In this document: positions 18,939-26,580 of the stretch, in pieces
How the letters are laid out: each line of letters starts with the position of its first letter
How positions within the stretch are numbered: the stretch's first letter is position 1
From: Vibrio tubiashii
GTDB lineage: Bacteria; Pseudomonadota; Gammaproteobacteria; Enterobacterales; Vibrionaceae
NCBI RefSeq assembly: GCF_028551255.1
Contig: NZ_CP117029.1
Coordinates: 1,736,001-1,800,000 of the forward strand
Direction of reading: 5' to 3'
Length of the DNA stretch: 64,000 bases
Position numbers and translations under genes: made by a program
Notes under the pieces: model-generated
Seen by the model: only the letters and a program-made list of their open reading frames with translations
Told to the model about the DNA's origin: nothing
Database searches by the model: none

Positions 18939-20072
18939 ATGGCTTACAGTACTTTTAACAGAAACAAAAATGACCAGCTAAAAGAACCAATGTTCTTAGG
19001 TCAATCAGTAAACGTTGCTCGTTACGACCAACAGAAGTTTGAGATCTTCGAAAAGCTCATCGAGAAGCAACTGTCTTTCTTCTGGCGTCCTGAAGAAGTG
19101 GACGTTTCAAGCGACCGCATCGATTACAATAAGCTGCCAGAGCATGAAAAGCACATCTTCATCTCAAACCTTAAGTACCAAACACTACTTGATTCTATCC
19201 AAGGTCGTAGCCCTAACGTTGCCCTACTACCCTTGGTATCTCTACCAGAAGTAGAAACTTGGATCGAAACTTGGTCTTTCTCAGAGACGATTCACTCACG
19301 CTCTTACACACACATCATCCGTAACATCGTGAATGATCCGGGTCTAGTGTTTGACGACATCGTTGAAAATGAGCATATCCTTAAGCGTGCTGAAGATATT
19401 TCTCGCTACTACGACGATCTGATTCAATTGACTAATGATTACCATCGTTACGGTGAAGGTACTCATAACATCAACGGCGAAGAAGTGAAGATTACCCTTC
19501 ACGACCTTAAGAAGAAGCTCTACGTTTGTTTGATGTCAGTTAACGCACTAGAAGCGATTCGTTTCTACGTAAGTTTCGCGTGTTCGTTTGCTTTTGCTGA
19601 ACGAGAGCTAATGGAAGGTAACGCTAAGATCATCAAGCTTATCGCTCGTGATGAGGCGCTGCACCTAACCGGCACACAGCACATGATTAACCTGCTACGT
19701 AACGGTCAAGATGACTTCTCTTTCATGCAAATCGCTGAAGAGTGTAAGCAAGAGTGTTTCGAGCTGTTTAAAGATGCTGCTGAGCAAGAGAAAGAGTGGG
19801 CAGAATACCTATTCAAAGATGGCTCAATGATCGGTCTGAACAAAGACATTCTTTGCCAATACGTTGAATACATTACGAACATTCGTATGCAAGCTGTTGG
19901 CCTAGACGCAGCTTACCCAGAAGCGACTTCTAACCCAATTCCTTGGATTAACGCATGGTTGTCTTCAGATAACGTGCAGGTTGCGCCACAGGAAGCAGAA
20001 ATTTCATCTTACCTAGTTGGTCAGATCGACAGCGACGTACGTGCAGACGACTTCAAGGATTTCGAACTGTAA
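18939..20072 (+). CDS. nrdB: Class Ia ribonucleotide reductase small subunit
   Basis: A 377-residue beta subunit holding the di-iron tyrosyl radical cofactor needed by NrdA. The radical tyrosine lies in [12 protein letters not shown] (E. coli Y122), and the iron ligands are spread over [11 protein letters not shown], and [13 protein letters not shown]. The C-terminal tail [12 protein letters not shown] is the peptide that docks to NrdA. Its stop overlaps the yfaE start (TAATG). Confidence 0.97.
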   Translation: MAYSTFNRNKNDQLKEPMFLGQSVNVARYDQQKFEIFEKLIEKQLSFFWRPEEVDVSSDRIDYNKLPEHEKHIFISNLKYQTLLDSIQGRSPNVALLPLVSLPEVETWIETWSFSETIHSRSYTHIIRNIVNDPGLVFDDIVENEHILKRAEDISRYYDDLIQLTNDYHRYGEGTHNINGEEVKITLHDLKKKLYVCLMSVNALEAIRFYVSFACSFAFAERELMEGNAKIIKLIARDEALHLTGTQHMINLLRNGQDDFSFMQIAEECKQECFELFKDAAEQEKEWAEYLFKDGSMIGLNKDILCQYVEYITNIRMQAVGLDAAYPEATSNPIPWINAWLSSDNVQVAPQEAEISSYLVGQIDSDVRADDFKDFEL

Positions 20073-20350
20073 TGCCTAATATCAAAATCAATGCTATTAC
20101 ATCGGTTCAGTCTCACCCTTCTAATACCATTCTCGAAACAATGGAGAATGCAGGGTTAGAGCCTGAATACAACTGTAGAGATGGGCACTGTGGCGCTTGC
20201 CGCTGTAAACTGGTCTCAGGTGAAGTTGAATACGTTGGTTTTGCAATGGCGTACACGCAAGAAAAAGAAATTTTGCCGTGTATCTGTAAGGCGAAAACAG
20301 ACATTGAAGTGGAAGGTGTCAATTACTCGCTTAAAGAAAAACGCGCATAA
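20072..20350 (+). CDS. yfaE: YfaE, 2Fe-2S ferredoxin for NrdB cofactor maintenance
   Basis: A 92-residue plant-type ferredoxin. The cluster ligands are in [14 protein letters not shown] (Cys-x4-Cys-x2-Cys) and LPCICKA. In E. coli YfaE supplies electrons to rebuild the di-iron tyrosyl cofactor of NrdB. The one-base overlap with nrdB (TAATG) implies translational coupling and supports the same role. Confidence 0.95.
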   Translation: MPNIKINAITSVQSHPSNTILETMENAGLEPEYNCRDGHCGACRCKLVSGEVEYVGFAMAYTQEKEILPCICKAKTDIEVEGVNYSLKEKRA

Positions 20351-20368
20351 GTATGCACGAAATAGACA

Positions 20369-20392
20369 ACGGCCAGCTTAATGCTGGCCGTT
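20369..20392. terminator. Terminator between yfaE and the convergent small gene
   Basis: AACGGCCAGC (20369-20378) pairs with GCTGGCCGTT (20383-20392), with TCTTAT on the plus side. It sits between two convergent genes and may serve both. Confidence 0.75.
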
Positions 20393-20393
20393 C

Positions 20394-20645
20394 TTATATC
20401 TGAACTCGCACTCCAGACAAAAACTCATCCGCAGTCAGCATAGAAACAGGCTTATCTGCGATCTCCCTTCCATCATCATCAAATAACGAAAGTCGATAGC
20501 CCAAACACTCACCACTTGGTTTGTCTTCTGGCGCTTTTAGCCACAAAGAGATAACGTCTTGATGCTTTCCATTAAGTGCTTCACCTAAAAAGACTTTTTG
20601 GCTCGCCACTTGATACCAAACAAGGATCTTGGACTGATTAAACAT
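20394..20645 (-). CDS. Small cytoplasmic protein, unknown function
   Basis: An 83-residue soluble protein; no family recognised. Visible features are a beta-rich opening (KILVWYQVASQKVFLGEAL) and acidic patches (FDDDGREIADKP), with one cysteine. The ATG at 20645 has GGGAGG just upstream; a longer in-frame start lies before that ribosome site and is rejected. It is convergent with yfaE and stands alone. Confidence 0.6.
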   Translation of the reverse strand: MFNQSKILVWYQVASQKVFLGEALNGKHQDVISLWLKAPEDKPSGECLGYRLSLFDDDGREIADKPVSMLTADEFLSGVRVQI

Positions 20646-20889
20646 GCTAACCTCCCTGAGCAATTGAAATCCTGAATTGTCATTTTATAGGTTATTTGGC
20701 CGAATGCACGTATCAAATCTAAGACAAAATCCTCTTCTATTGAAAATCATCCAGTTAAGCGATATTCGAATTTGGCATATAAAAATAATATGAGTATGAA
20801 TGAGTAATAAGAAATAGGATCATTCACTTATTACAGAACAGTAGACTGAACCAATTTGACAAAATTGGCTCACTGTCCTAGTTGAATAA

Positions 20890-22131
20890 TTATGCTTCTA
20901 TTGCGCTGCGTGGTACAAACATTTCTTTGTTTCTGCTTAAAGAACTGTACTGGACAAACATAGGTTTAGCGTTGAGGTAACGGCGTAGCATATCCGCCGC
21001 AACGGTTGTGATCACCAGAGTACGCTCTTCGCGGGTATAGTTGCGATTGAAAGTTAGCGTTTGTCCCCACTCCCCTTCTGGTGCTGCGAGTGCAACTGAG
21101 AATGTTTTATCAATGACCTTAGCTGTCACTATGGCAATATCCGTCGCGCATTTGTCTTTCGTTGCTCCAGCAAGGGCAAATGCGGCGGCAAGTTGGTCGT
21201 CATTTTCATCACCAACATTAACGCGTTCGCCTAACACCCAGCCATGACCACAGTATTCGGCTGCCACCTCTTTTGATTGCAGCCAGTGTGATAACGAACC
21301 ATATGTCGATTGTTCCGCCGTCGCGATAGATTGTTTGCGCTCTTGGATTAGGTAGGCAACATGATCCTGCATAGATTCATCAACACTCACCACATTGCTT
21401 TCAATCAGATTGAAGATAATCTGCAGCAGTTTGACTCGGTTATCTAAATCATTCTTAGGGCCAAACAACTTCACTTCGATGTAAGGCAAGTACGAACGGT
21501 AACCCAGTGTGTAGCCATCAGGAAGTTTTACCTTGTCGAGCTTATCTGACAACGCCGACTCAGAAGTGCCAAAGGTATAGAGCTTACTGCATTCTTGCCC
21601 TATTACATCACTATGAGTGGCTTTCATATCGGGCAGAATTTGTTGCTCGACCATCAGCTTAAACTCACTAGGTACACCCGGCGTGAAATAGAAATCACAG
21701 TCATTAAAGTGAACTTTGAAGCCACAAGCAGTTCCAATTGGGTTATCAAGTAGAACCGAACCTTTTGGCAACATGGCTTGTTTACGGTTACTTTCTGGCA
21801 TAGCTAACCCGCGAGAGGTAAAAAACGTCTCTAGCCTTGCTAACCATTCTGGATACAGAACAAGCTCAGTCTCTGAAGCCACAGCCACAGCTTCAGCGCT
21901 CAAGTCGTCACTTGTTGGGCCTAGCCCACCGTTCACCACGACAACATCACTATTAAAACTAAGCATCAATAGCTCTGCGACAAGAGCTGACATCTCGTCA
22001 CCAACTGTTGAACGTTTAGTTACGCTAAAGCCATGTTCAAAAAACCTTTGTGATAACCACGCAGCATTCGTATCAACGATGTCTCCGTGGAGGACTTCTT
22101 CCCCAGTGCTCAGCATTGCGATTTTCAACAT
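20890..22131 (-). CDS. CinA-like protein with degenerate amidohydrolase site
   Basis: A 413-residue protein of the CinA/YfaY type. The N-terminal MoaB/MogA-like half (about 1-170) has LSTGEEVLHGDIVDTNA and VVVNGGLGPTSDD, as in CinA proteins that hydrolyse ADP-ribose-type pyrophosphates. The C-terminal PncC half (about 255-400) should carry TAESCTGG at the nicotinamide mononucleotide deamidase site, but reads TAEQSTYGS, so the catalytic Ser context is altered. Deamidase activity is therefore doubtful, as for E. coli YfaY. It is a single gene. Confidence 0.88.
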   Translation of the reverse strand: MLKIAMLSTGEEVLHGDIVDTNAAWLSQRFFEHGFSVTKRSTVGDEMSALVAELLMLSFNSDVVVVNGGLGPTSDDLSAEAVAVASETELVLYPEWLARLETFFTSRGLAMPESNRKQAMLPKGSVLLDNPIGTACGFKVHFNDCDFYFTPGVPSEFKLMVEQQILPDMKATHSDVIGQECSKLYTFGTSESALSDKLDKVKLPDGYTLGYRSYLPYIEVKLFGPKNDLDNRVKLLQIIFNLIESNVVSVDESMQDHVAYLIQERKQSIATAEQSTYGSLSHWLQSKEVAAEYCGHGWVLGERVNVGDENDDQLAAAFALAGATKDKCATDIAIVTAKVIDKTFSVALAAPEGEWGQTLTFNRNYTREERTLVITTVAADMLRRYLNAKPMFVQYSSLSRNKEMFVPRSAIEA

Positions 22132-22308
22132 TATTTTATCCTTAGTGGGAAAACGTCACATATTTTATGAGTTTAACTGATATTTATTATGGCATTAGGC
22201 CAAAAAACAACTAAGTTTCTTATTTAGGACAATTTCAGATTCCCAATACGCCAACTTTGTTGGATACTTGTGACCCTGATCATTAAAATAATAACGATGG
22301 AGTACTCA

Positions 22309-23205
22309 GTGTTGAAAAAAAGCATCACCGCTTTAGTTTTGTCAGCTTCTGCCCAGGCCAGTGCCAATGTATATGATTCTAATCAACATATTGAGTTTTC
22401 ATACACTGTAGATCAAGCTGAATCCGACACGTTTTTCTATCATTCTTATCAATATCAATCGTCAGACCCGTTTTCACTCAGTTTGACAGAAAATGACCTA
22501 AAACTCGAAGGTCCAGGGTTACCTAAATATCTCACTGTTTCCGACGGCAAAGATTGGGATTATTTGATGGGGCAAACCTACACGATTTTAGGACTGAGTG
22601 TCGCCACAGTCGGCTTGATGACGCTTCTTCCCGAGTCAATCACAAAATGGGATGAAGAAGATCGTGATATCAGTAATTTGGGTTCCAAGTGGAAAGACAA
22701 TGTCACTTCGGGCCCGACATGGGATCGAGATGAGCACTTCCTAAACTATGTCATGCACCCATATTTTGGTGGTGTTTACTACACAGCAGCACGCCATGCC
22801 GGCTTTAACGAGTTTGAGTCTTTCTTATACTCTGCGACGATGTCGACCTTCTTCTGGGAATACGGTGTCGAAGCCTTTGCAGAAGTGCCTTCTTGGCAAG
22901 ACATCTTTATCACCCCGTTCTTTGGTGCTGTCGTCGGTGAGATGATGTTTGAAGCAGAACAAAACATTGTCGCATCTGGTGGTGAAGTATTAGGCTCTGA
23001 AACGGTTGGCGATGTCTCTCTGTTCTTCCTAAACCCAGTCGGCCATATCCACGGTTGGGTGAGCGGAGCTTGGGGTGGTAGTGCAGAATTCCAATACAGC
23101 AGTAAACCTTGGTTCGGCAATCAAGATGCCGCTAAGTTCGCTATGGCTGCAGGTGCTAGCTATGACAACGTTTTCTACGGCGTCGAGATGAAAGTTAGCT
23201 TTTAA
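22309..23205 (+). CDS. DUF3943-family outer-membrane protein
   Basis: A 298-residue protein when started at GTG 22309, which has GGAG 6 bases upstream and gives a clean signal peptide (LKKSITALVLSASAQASA). Upstream ATGs only add a tail that hides the signal. The middle contains WDYLMGQTYTILGLSV, HFLNYVMHPYFGGVYYTAAR and SFLYSATMSTFFWEYGVEAF, the conserved core of DUF3943, and the C-terminus ends in an aromatic beta-strand (VKVSF type) typical of outer-membrane proteins. The function of the family is unknown to me. Confidence 0.78.
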   Translation: MLKKSITALVLSASAQASANVYDSNQHIEFSYTVDQAESDTFFYHSYQYQSSDPFSLSLTENDLKLEGPGLPKYLTVSDGKDWDYLMGQTYTILGLSVATVGLMTLLPESITKWDEEDRDISNLGSKWKDNVTSGPTWDRDEHFLNYVMHPYFGGVYYTAARHAGFNEFESFLYSATMSTFFWEYGVEAFAEVPSWQDIFITPFFGAVVGEMMFEAEQNIVASGGEVLGSETVGDVSLFFLNPVGHIHGWVSGAWGGSAEFQYSSKPWFGNQDAAKFAMAAGASYDNVFYGVEMKVSF

Positions 23206-23227
23206 AAGCACACCACGTCTGACTGAA

Positions 23228-23254
23228 AAAGCGATGTTTTACATCGCTTTTTTT
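23228..23254 (+). terminator. Rho-independent terminator of the DUF3943 gene
   Basis: AAAGCGATG (23228-23236) pairs with CATCGCTTT (23242-23250), followed by a T-run. Confidence 0.92.
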
Positions 23255-23423
23255 GTGCTCGCGGTTAAAGATCCGTAGCAGTGACAAGGATTTAGGTGTA
23301 AAACTTGACTCAGGTCAAACCCAAGCTTTACGCGCATTCTAAACTGAAGTTAGGTATTAAGATCGCTTTCCTTATTAACAAGTATTGAAAGCACATGCCT
23401 TTCTCAGCGTTTGGAGGCCCAAT

Positions 23424-23936
23424 ATGAACAGCACATTTATTGTTAATTTCGTTGGCAAAGCGACGCCTGCCACTATCAAACAACTTGCCGCTATCACCCA
23501 TGAAAATGGAGGTAAATGGCTCATCAGCAAAGTCAATTTCATCGAAGATCAAGTTGCTGCGGTGATTAAGGTTGAGCTTCCTAGTACGAACGAGCACTTT
23601 GTCAAAGACGCCTTCACTTCCCATCCTGACTTACTGGTACAAATTACAGATTCGGATCAGTTGGCGCACGATGTTGATACTATTTACCAACTCAGACTCG
23701 ATTCCAATGATCGCGCGGGCATCGTTAACGAAATCACCCATGTTCTAGATGGGCAAGGCATTAGTATCCTTGATATGGATTGCCAAAGAGTATTCATTGC
23801 AGGTGGAGGTGGTGTCAGTTCAAGTCTATTTACAGCCAGCCTGTCGATTCGACTACCCAAACAAATCAGTATCGGCGACGTGGCTAATGAACTTGAGTCT
23901 TTAAGTGAAGACACAAGAGTCATGGTAGAAAATTAA
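23424..23936 (+). CDS. GcvR-like ACT-domain regulatory protein
   Basis: A 170-residue protein with two ACT folds: residues about 4-75 (IVNFVGKATPATIKQLAAIT) and 90-165 (LRLDSNDRAGIVNEITHVLDGQGISILDMD). This layout is that of GcvR, which binds glycine and restrains GcvA in E. coli. Whether it controls glycine cleavage here is inference; no gcv genes are near. The ATG at 23424 has GGAGG; an earlier in-frame start at 23385 has none. It converges with nspC. Confidence 0.8.
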   Translation: MNSTFIVNFVGKATPATIKQLAAITHENGGKWLISKVNFIEDQVAAVIKVELPSTNEHFVKDAFTSHPDLLVQITDSDQLAHDVDTIYQLRLDSNDRAGIVNEITHVLDGQGISILDMDCQRVFIAGGGGVSSSLFTASLSIRLPKQISIGDVANELESLSEDTRVMVEN

Positions 23937-23950
23937 AATTGAGTCTAATA

Positions 23951-23980
23951 AAAAAGAGAGCGACGAATCGCTCTCTTTTT
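23951..23980. terminator. Bidirectional terminator between gcvR-like gene and nspC
   Basis: AAAAAGAGAGCGA (23951-23963) pairs with TCGCTCTCTTTTT (23968-23980) around a 4-base loop, with T-runs on the plus side and A-rich bases on the other. It can serve both convergent genes. Confidence 0.93.
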
Positions 23981-23985
23981 TTTGT

Positions 23986-25125
23986 CTAGTTCACAGACCA
24001 TTGAGAAAGTGAACGTTTAAAGTCTGAATAATCAAATTCATTCAGCTTCTGAACCTCTCCCGAAATTCTCTCACAATAGACTGAAGGCATACGCAAACCA
24101 TTGAACCAGTTAAGCTTAACCATGGTATAACCTGCACTATCCAAGATGTGGAGGCGTTGACCAATCTGTAGCGGCTTGTCAAAGTTAGCCACACAGAATT
24201 GGTCACCGGCAAGGCAAGAGCAAGAGCCAATCACATATTCATGCTCACCGCTATCTGACGCTTCAAGAATCGATGCTGGCTCATCATAGATTAACGTATC
24301 TAAGCGATGAGCCTCTGTTGCTGAATCTACAATCGCTGTCTTCTTAACGTTCTCAACTATATCAACCACTGTCACAACAAGATCCGTGGTTTTGGTAATG
24401 ATGGCCTCGCCCGGCTCAAGGTACATCTGTACAGCGTGTTTTTCTGAAAACGCTTTTAGCGCCAAGCCTAATTTCTCAATATCGTAACCCGGCCACGTAA
24501 AGAACACGCCACCGCCCATGCTTACCCAATCAAGCTTATCTAGGTATTCACCAAACTGCTCAGAGATCGAGTCAAGCAAACCAATGAACGCATCAACATC
24601 TTTGTTTTCGCAGTTCATATGGAACATCACACCGTCAATGTCATCGAACACTTCTGGGTTGATGTGATCCGCTTGCACCCCTAATCGAGAGAACTGACGC
24701 GCTGGATTTGCCAGATCTTGACCAGCATAGCTAACACCCGGATTCAAACGTAAACCAACGGATGCTTTACCTTCAACAATATGGCGGTAGGCCGCAAGCT
24801 GAGACTGTGAGTTAAAGATCATCTTGTCACAAATATCAGCCACTTCACGTACGTCATCTTCACTGTAGCCCACACTGTATGCGTGCGTTTCACCGCCAAA
24901 CGTTTCATGGCCAAGCTTGACTTCAAAAGGACCAGAGCTTGTGGTGCCATCTAAGTAAGGCTTAATAATGTCAAACACGCCCCACGTAGAGAAACATTTG
25001 AGTGCCAACACCAGTTTCACACCAGAGATTTCTTTCAGCTGTTTTGCTTTCTCTAGATTTTCAATCAACTTATCTTCGTTGATCATAAAGTAAGGGGTTT
25101 TGAGTTGTTCTTTATTCGATGTCAT
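23986..25125 (-). CDS. nspC: Carboxynorspermidine decarboxylase
   Basis: A 379-residue PLP-dependent fold III decarboxylase, the last step to norspermidine. The PLP lysine is K43 in LALKCFSTW, and the active-site region with catalytic cysteine is [11 protein letters not shown] near 318-328. The length fits the family. Norspermidine is a Vibrio-typical polyamine that influences biofilm formation. It is the last gene of the polyamine cluster, separated from the dehydrogenase gene by 186 bases holding a terminator and a long inverted repeat, so it may be transcribed separately. Confidence 0.96.
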   Translation of the reverse strand: MTSNKEQLKTPYFMINEDKLIENLEKAKQLKEISGVKLVLALKCFSTWGVFDIIKPYLDGTTSSGPFEVKLGHETFGGETHAYSVGYSEDDVREVADICDKMIFNSQSQLAAYRHIVEGKASVGLRLNPGVSYAGQDLANPARQFSRLGVQADHINPEVFDDIDGVMFHMNCENKDVDAFIGLLDSISEQFGEYLDKLDWVSMGGGVFFTWPGYDIEKLGLALKAFSEKHAVQMYLEPGEAIITKTTDLVVTVVDIVENVKKTAIVDSATEAHRLDTLIYDEPASILEASDSGEHEYVIGSCSCLAGDQFCVANFDKPLQIGQRLHILDSAGYTMVKLNWFNGLRMPSVYCERISGEVQKLNEFDYSDFKRSLSQWSVN

Positions 25126-25177
25126 TTATATGTACTCAAGCTCTAGCTAAAGGTGAAAGAGTAAAACCAAATGGGTT

Positions 25178-25245
25178 GGCATTGGTAATTTTCAATTTTG
25201 TCCTGTCTGAACGAAGTGAGTTACAAAATTAAAATTACTAATGCC
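25178..25245. repeat. Long AT-rich inverted repeat upstream of nspC
   Basis: The 24-base left arm (25178-25201, GGCATTGGTAATTTTC then AATTTTGT) pairs with the 23-base right arm (25223-25245) with a single mismatch and one bulge, around a 21-base loop (CCTGTCTGAACGAAGTGAGTT). It lies in the nspC leader. It could be a dispersed extragenic palindrome or a structured 5' leader. Confidence 0.75.
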
Positions 25246-25253
25246 CACTTCCT

Positions 25254-25287
25254 ATACCTAAAAAAGGGAACACTACTGTCCCCCTTT
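25254..25287 (-). terminator. Terminator after the carboxynorspermidine dehydrogenase gene
   Basis: On the minus strand AAAGGGGGACA pairs with TGTTCCCTTT around GTAG, with one bulge, and TTTTTT continues. It lies about 25 bases after the stop at 25312. Confidence 0.65.
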
Positions 25288-25311
25288 GATACCAAACTAA
25301 AAAATCAGTCG

Positions 25312-26565
25312 TTACTTTTTAAGTTCGTGAATGACTGGCAGACCTTGACCCGCTTCAAGCTCTTGAACATGCCAATCAAGACCAATGCTTGGCATTGTTT
25401 CTAGGAAGGGGTCTGGGTTTAGCTGTTCCATGTTGAACACACCCTTATCCGCCCACTCACCACGGAAGAACTGTAGCGCTGCCGTAATAGCTGGAACACC
25501 CGTAGTGTAAGAGATCGCTTGGTGTTCTACATCTTCGTAAGCCACTTCGTGGTCAGCATTGTTGTAGATAAATACGCTGCGCTCTTTGCCGTCCTTCTTG
25601 CCTTGTACCCAAGTACCGATACAAGTTAAGCCAGTGTAACCCGGAGCAAGTGACGTTGGATCTGGAAGCAGTGCCTTCAGTACGTGTAGAGGTTGAACAA
25701 CTGTACCATCATGCAGTGTTAGCGGATCTGGGCTAAGCAGACCGATGTCACGCATACAGTTAAAGTAGTTTAGGTACTTATCGCCAAAGCCCATCCAAAA
25801 CTCGATACGTTTCGCTGGGATAAACTCTTTCATTGAACGAACTTCATCGTGCGCCATTGAGTAAACTTTGTGCGTACCACAGTTAGGGAAGTCAAACTCA
25901 AGCATACGTGAGTGACAAGGGACTTGTTTCCACTCTTCGTTTTCCCAGTAGAAAGAGTCACCCTGAATTTCCAGCATGTTGGTTTCTGGGTCAAAGTTGG
26001 TTGCGAACTTCTTACCGTGATCGCCTGCGTTAACGTCCATTACGTCAATCGTATCGATCTCATCGAACAGATGCTTAACTGCGTAAGCAGCAAATACAGA
26101 AACTACGCCCGGATCGAAACCTGCGCCAAGAATACCGGTAATACCCGCTTCAGCAAATTTCTCGCGGTAACCCCACTGCCAATCGTAAGCTTGAGGAACC
26201 TGCTGACCTTCAGAACATAGGTCAACCGCCACTGAGGTATCTAGGTAGTTTACCTTCGCTTGGTAACACGCTTCCATAATCGCCATGTTTACCCACGGAG
26301 GACCCGCGTTGATAACTAGGTCAGGTTGCACTTCTTTGATTAGAGCAACTAACGCTTCCACATCATCCGCGTTGACGGCACGAGCTTCAAGTTTCTTCGA
26401 GCTGTCTTTAAGGTTGTTTTTCTTCTGGATAGATTCGATGATCTTTTCACATTTACCGATTGTGCGAGACGCAATAGTAATGTCACCTAGTACATCGTTG
26501 TTTTGCGCTGCTTTGTGCGCTACAACCCAACCGACACCACCTGCACCAATTTGTAAAATAGCCAT
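25312..26565 (-). CDS. Carboxynorspermidine dehydrogenase (synthase)
   Basis: A 417-residue member of the saccharopine dehydrogenase-like fold. The N-terminal Rossmann motif is QIGAGGVGWVVAHKA (residues 5-19). The enzyme condenses diaminopropane with aspartate semialdehyde and reduces the Schiff base with NADPH to carboxynorspermidine. Further conserved parts are INAGPPWVNM near 92 and GAGFDPGVVSVFAAY near 150. It lies between nspC and the fused DABA gene, 15 bases from the latter, so these two are clearly an operon. Confidence 0.94.
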   Translation of the reverse strand: MAILQIGAGGVGWVVAHKAAQNNDVLGDITIASRTIGKCEKIIESIQKKNNLKDSSKKLEARAVNADDVEALVALIKEVQPDLVINAGPPWVNMAIMEACYQAKVNYLDTSVAVDLCSEGQQVPQAYDWQWGYREKFAEAGITGILGAGFDPGVVSVFAAYAVKHLFDEIDTIDVMDVNAGDHGKKFATNFDPETNMLEIQGDSFYWENEEWKQVPCHSRMLEFDFPNCGTHKVYSMAHDEVRSMKEFIPAKRIEFWMGFGDKYLNYFNCMRDIGLLSPDPLTLHDGTVVQPLHVLKALLPDPTSLAPGYTGLTCIGTWVQGKKDGKERSVFIYNNADHEVAYEDVEHQAISYTTGVPAITAALQFFRGEWADKGVFNMEQLNPDPFLETMPSIGLDWHVQELEAGQGLPVIHELKK

Positions 26566-26580
26566 AGTATTACGTTACCT

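Noticed and set aside
25198..25404. Short plus-strand frame near the nspC leader
   Set aside because: It overlaps the inverted repeat, the terminator and the end of the dehydrogenase gene, with no ribosome site.
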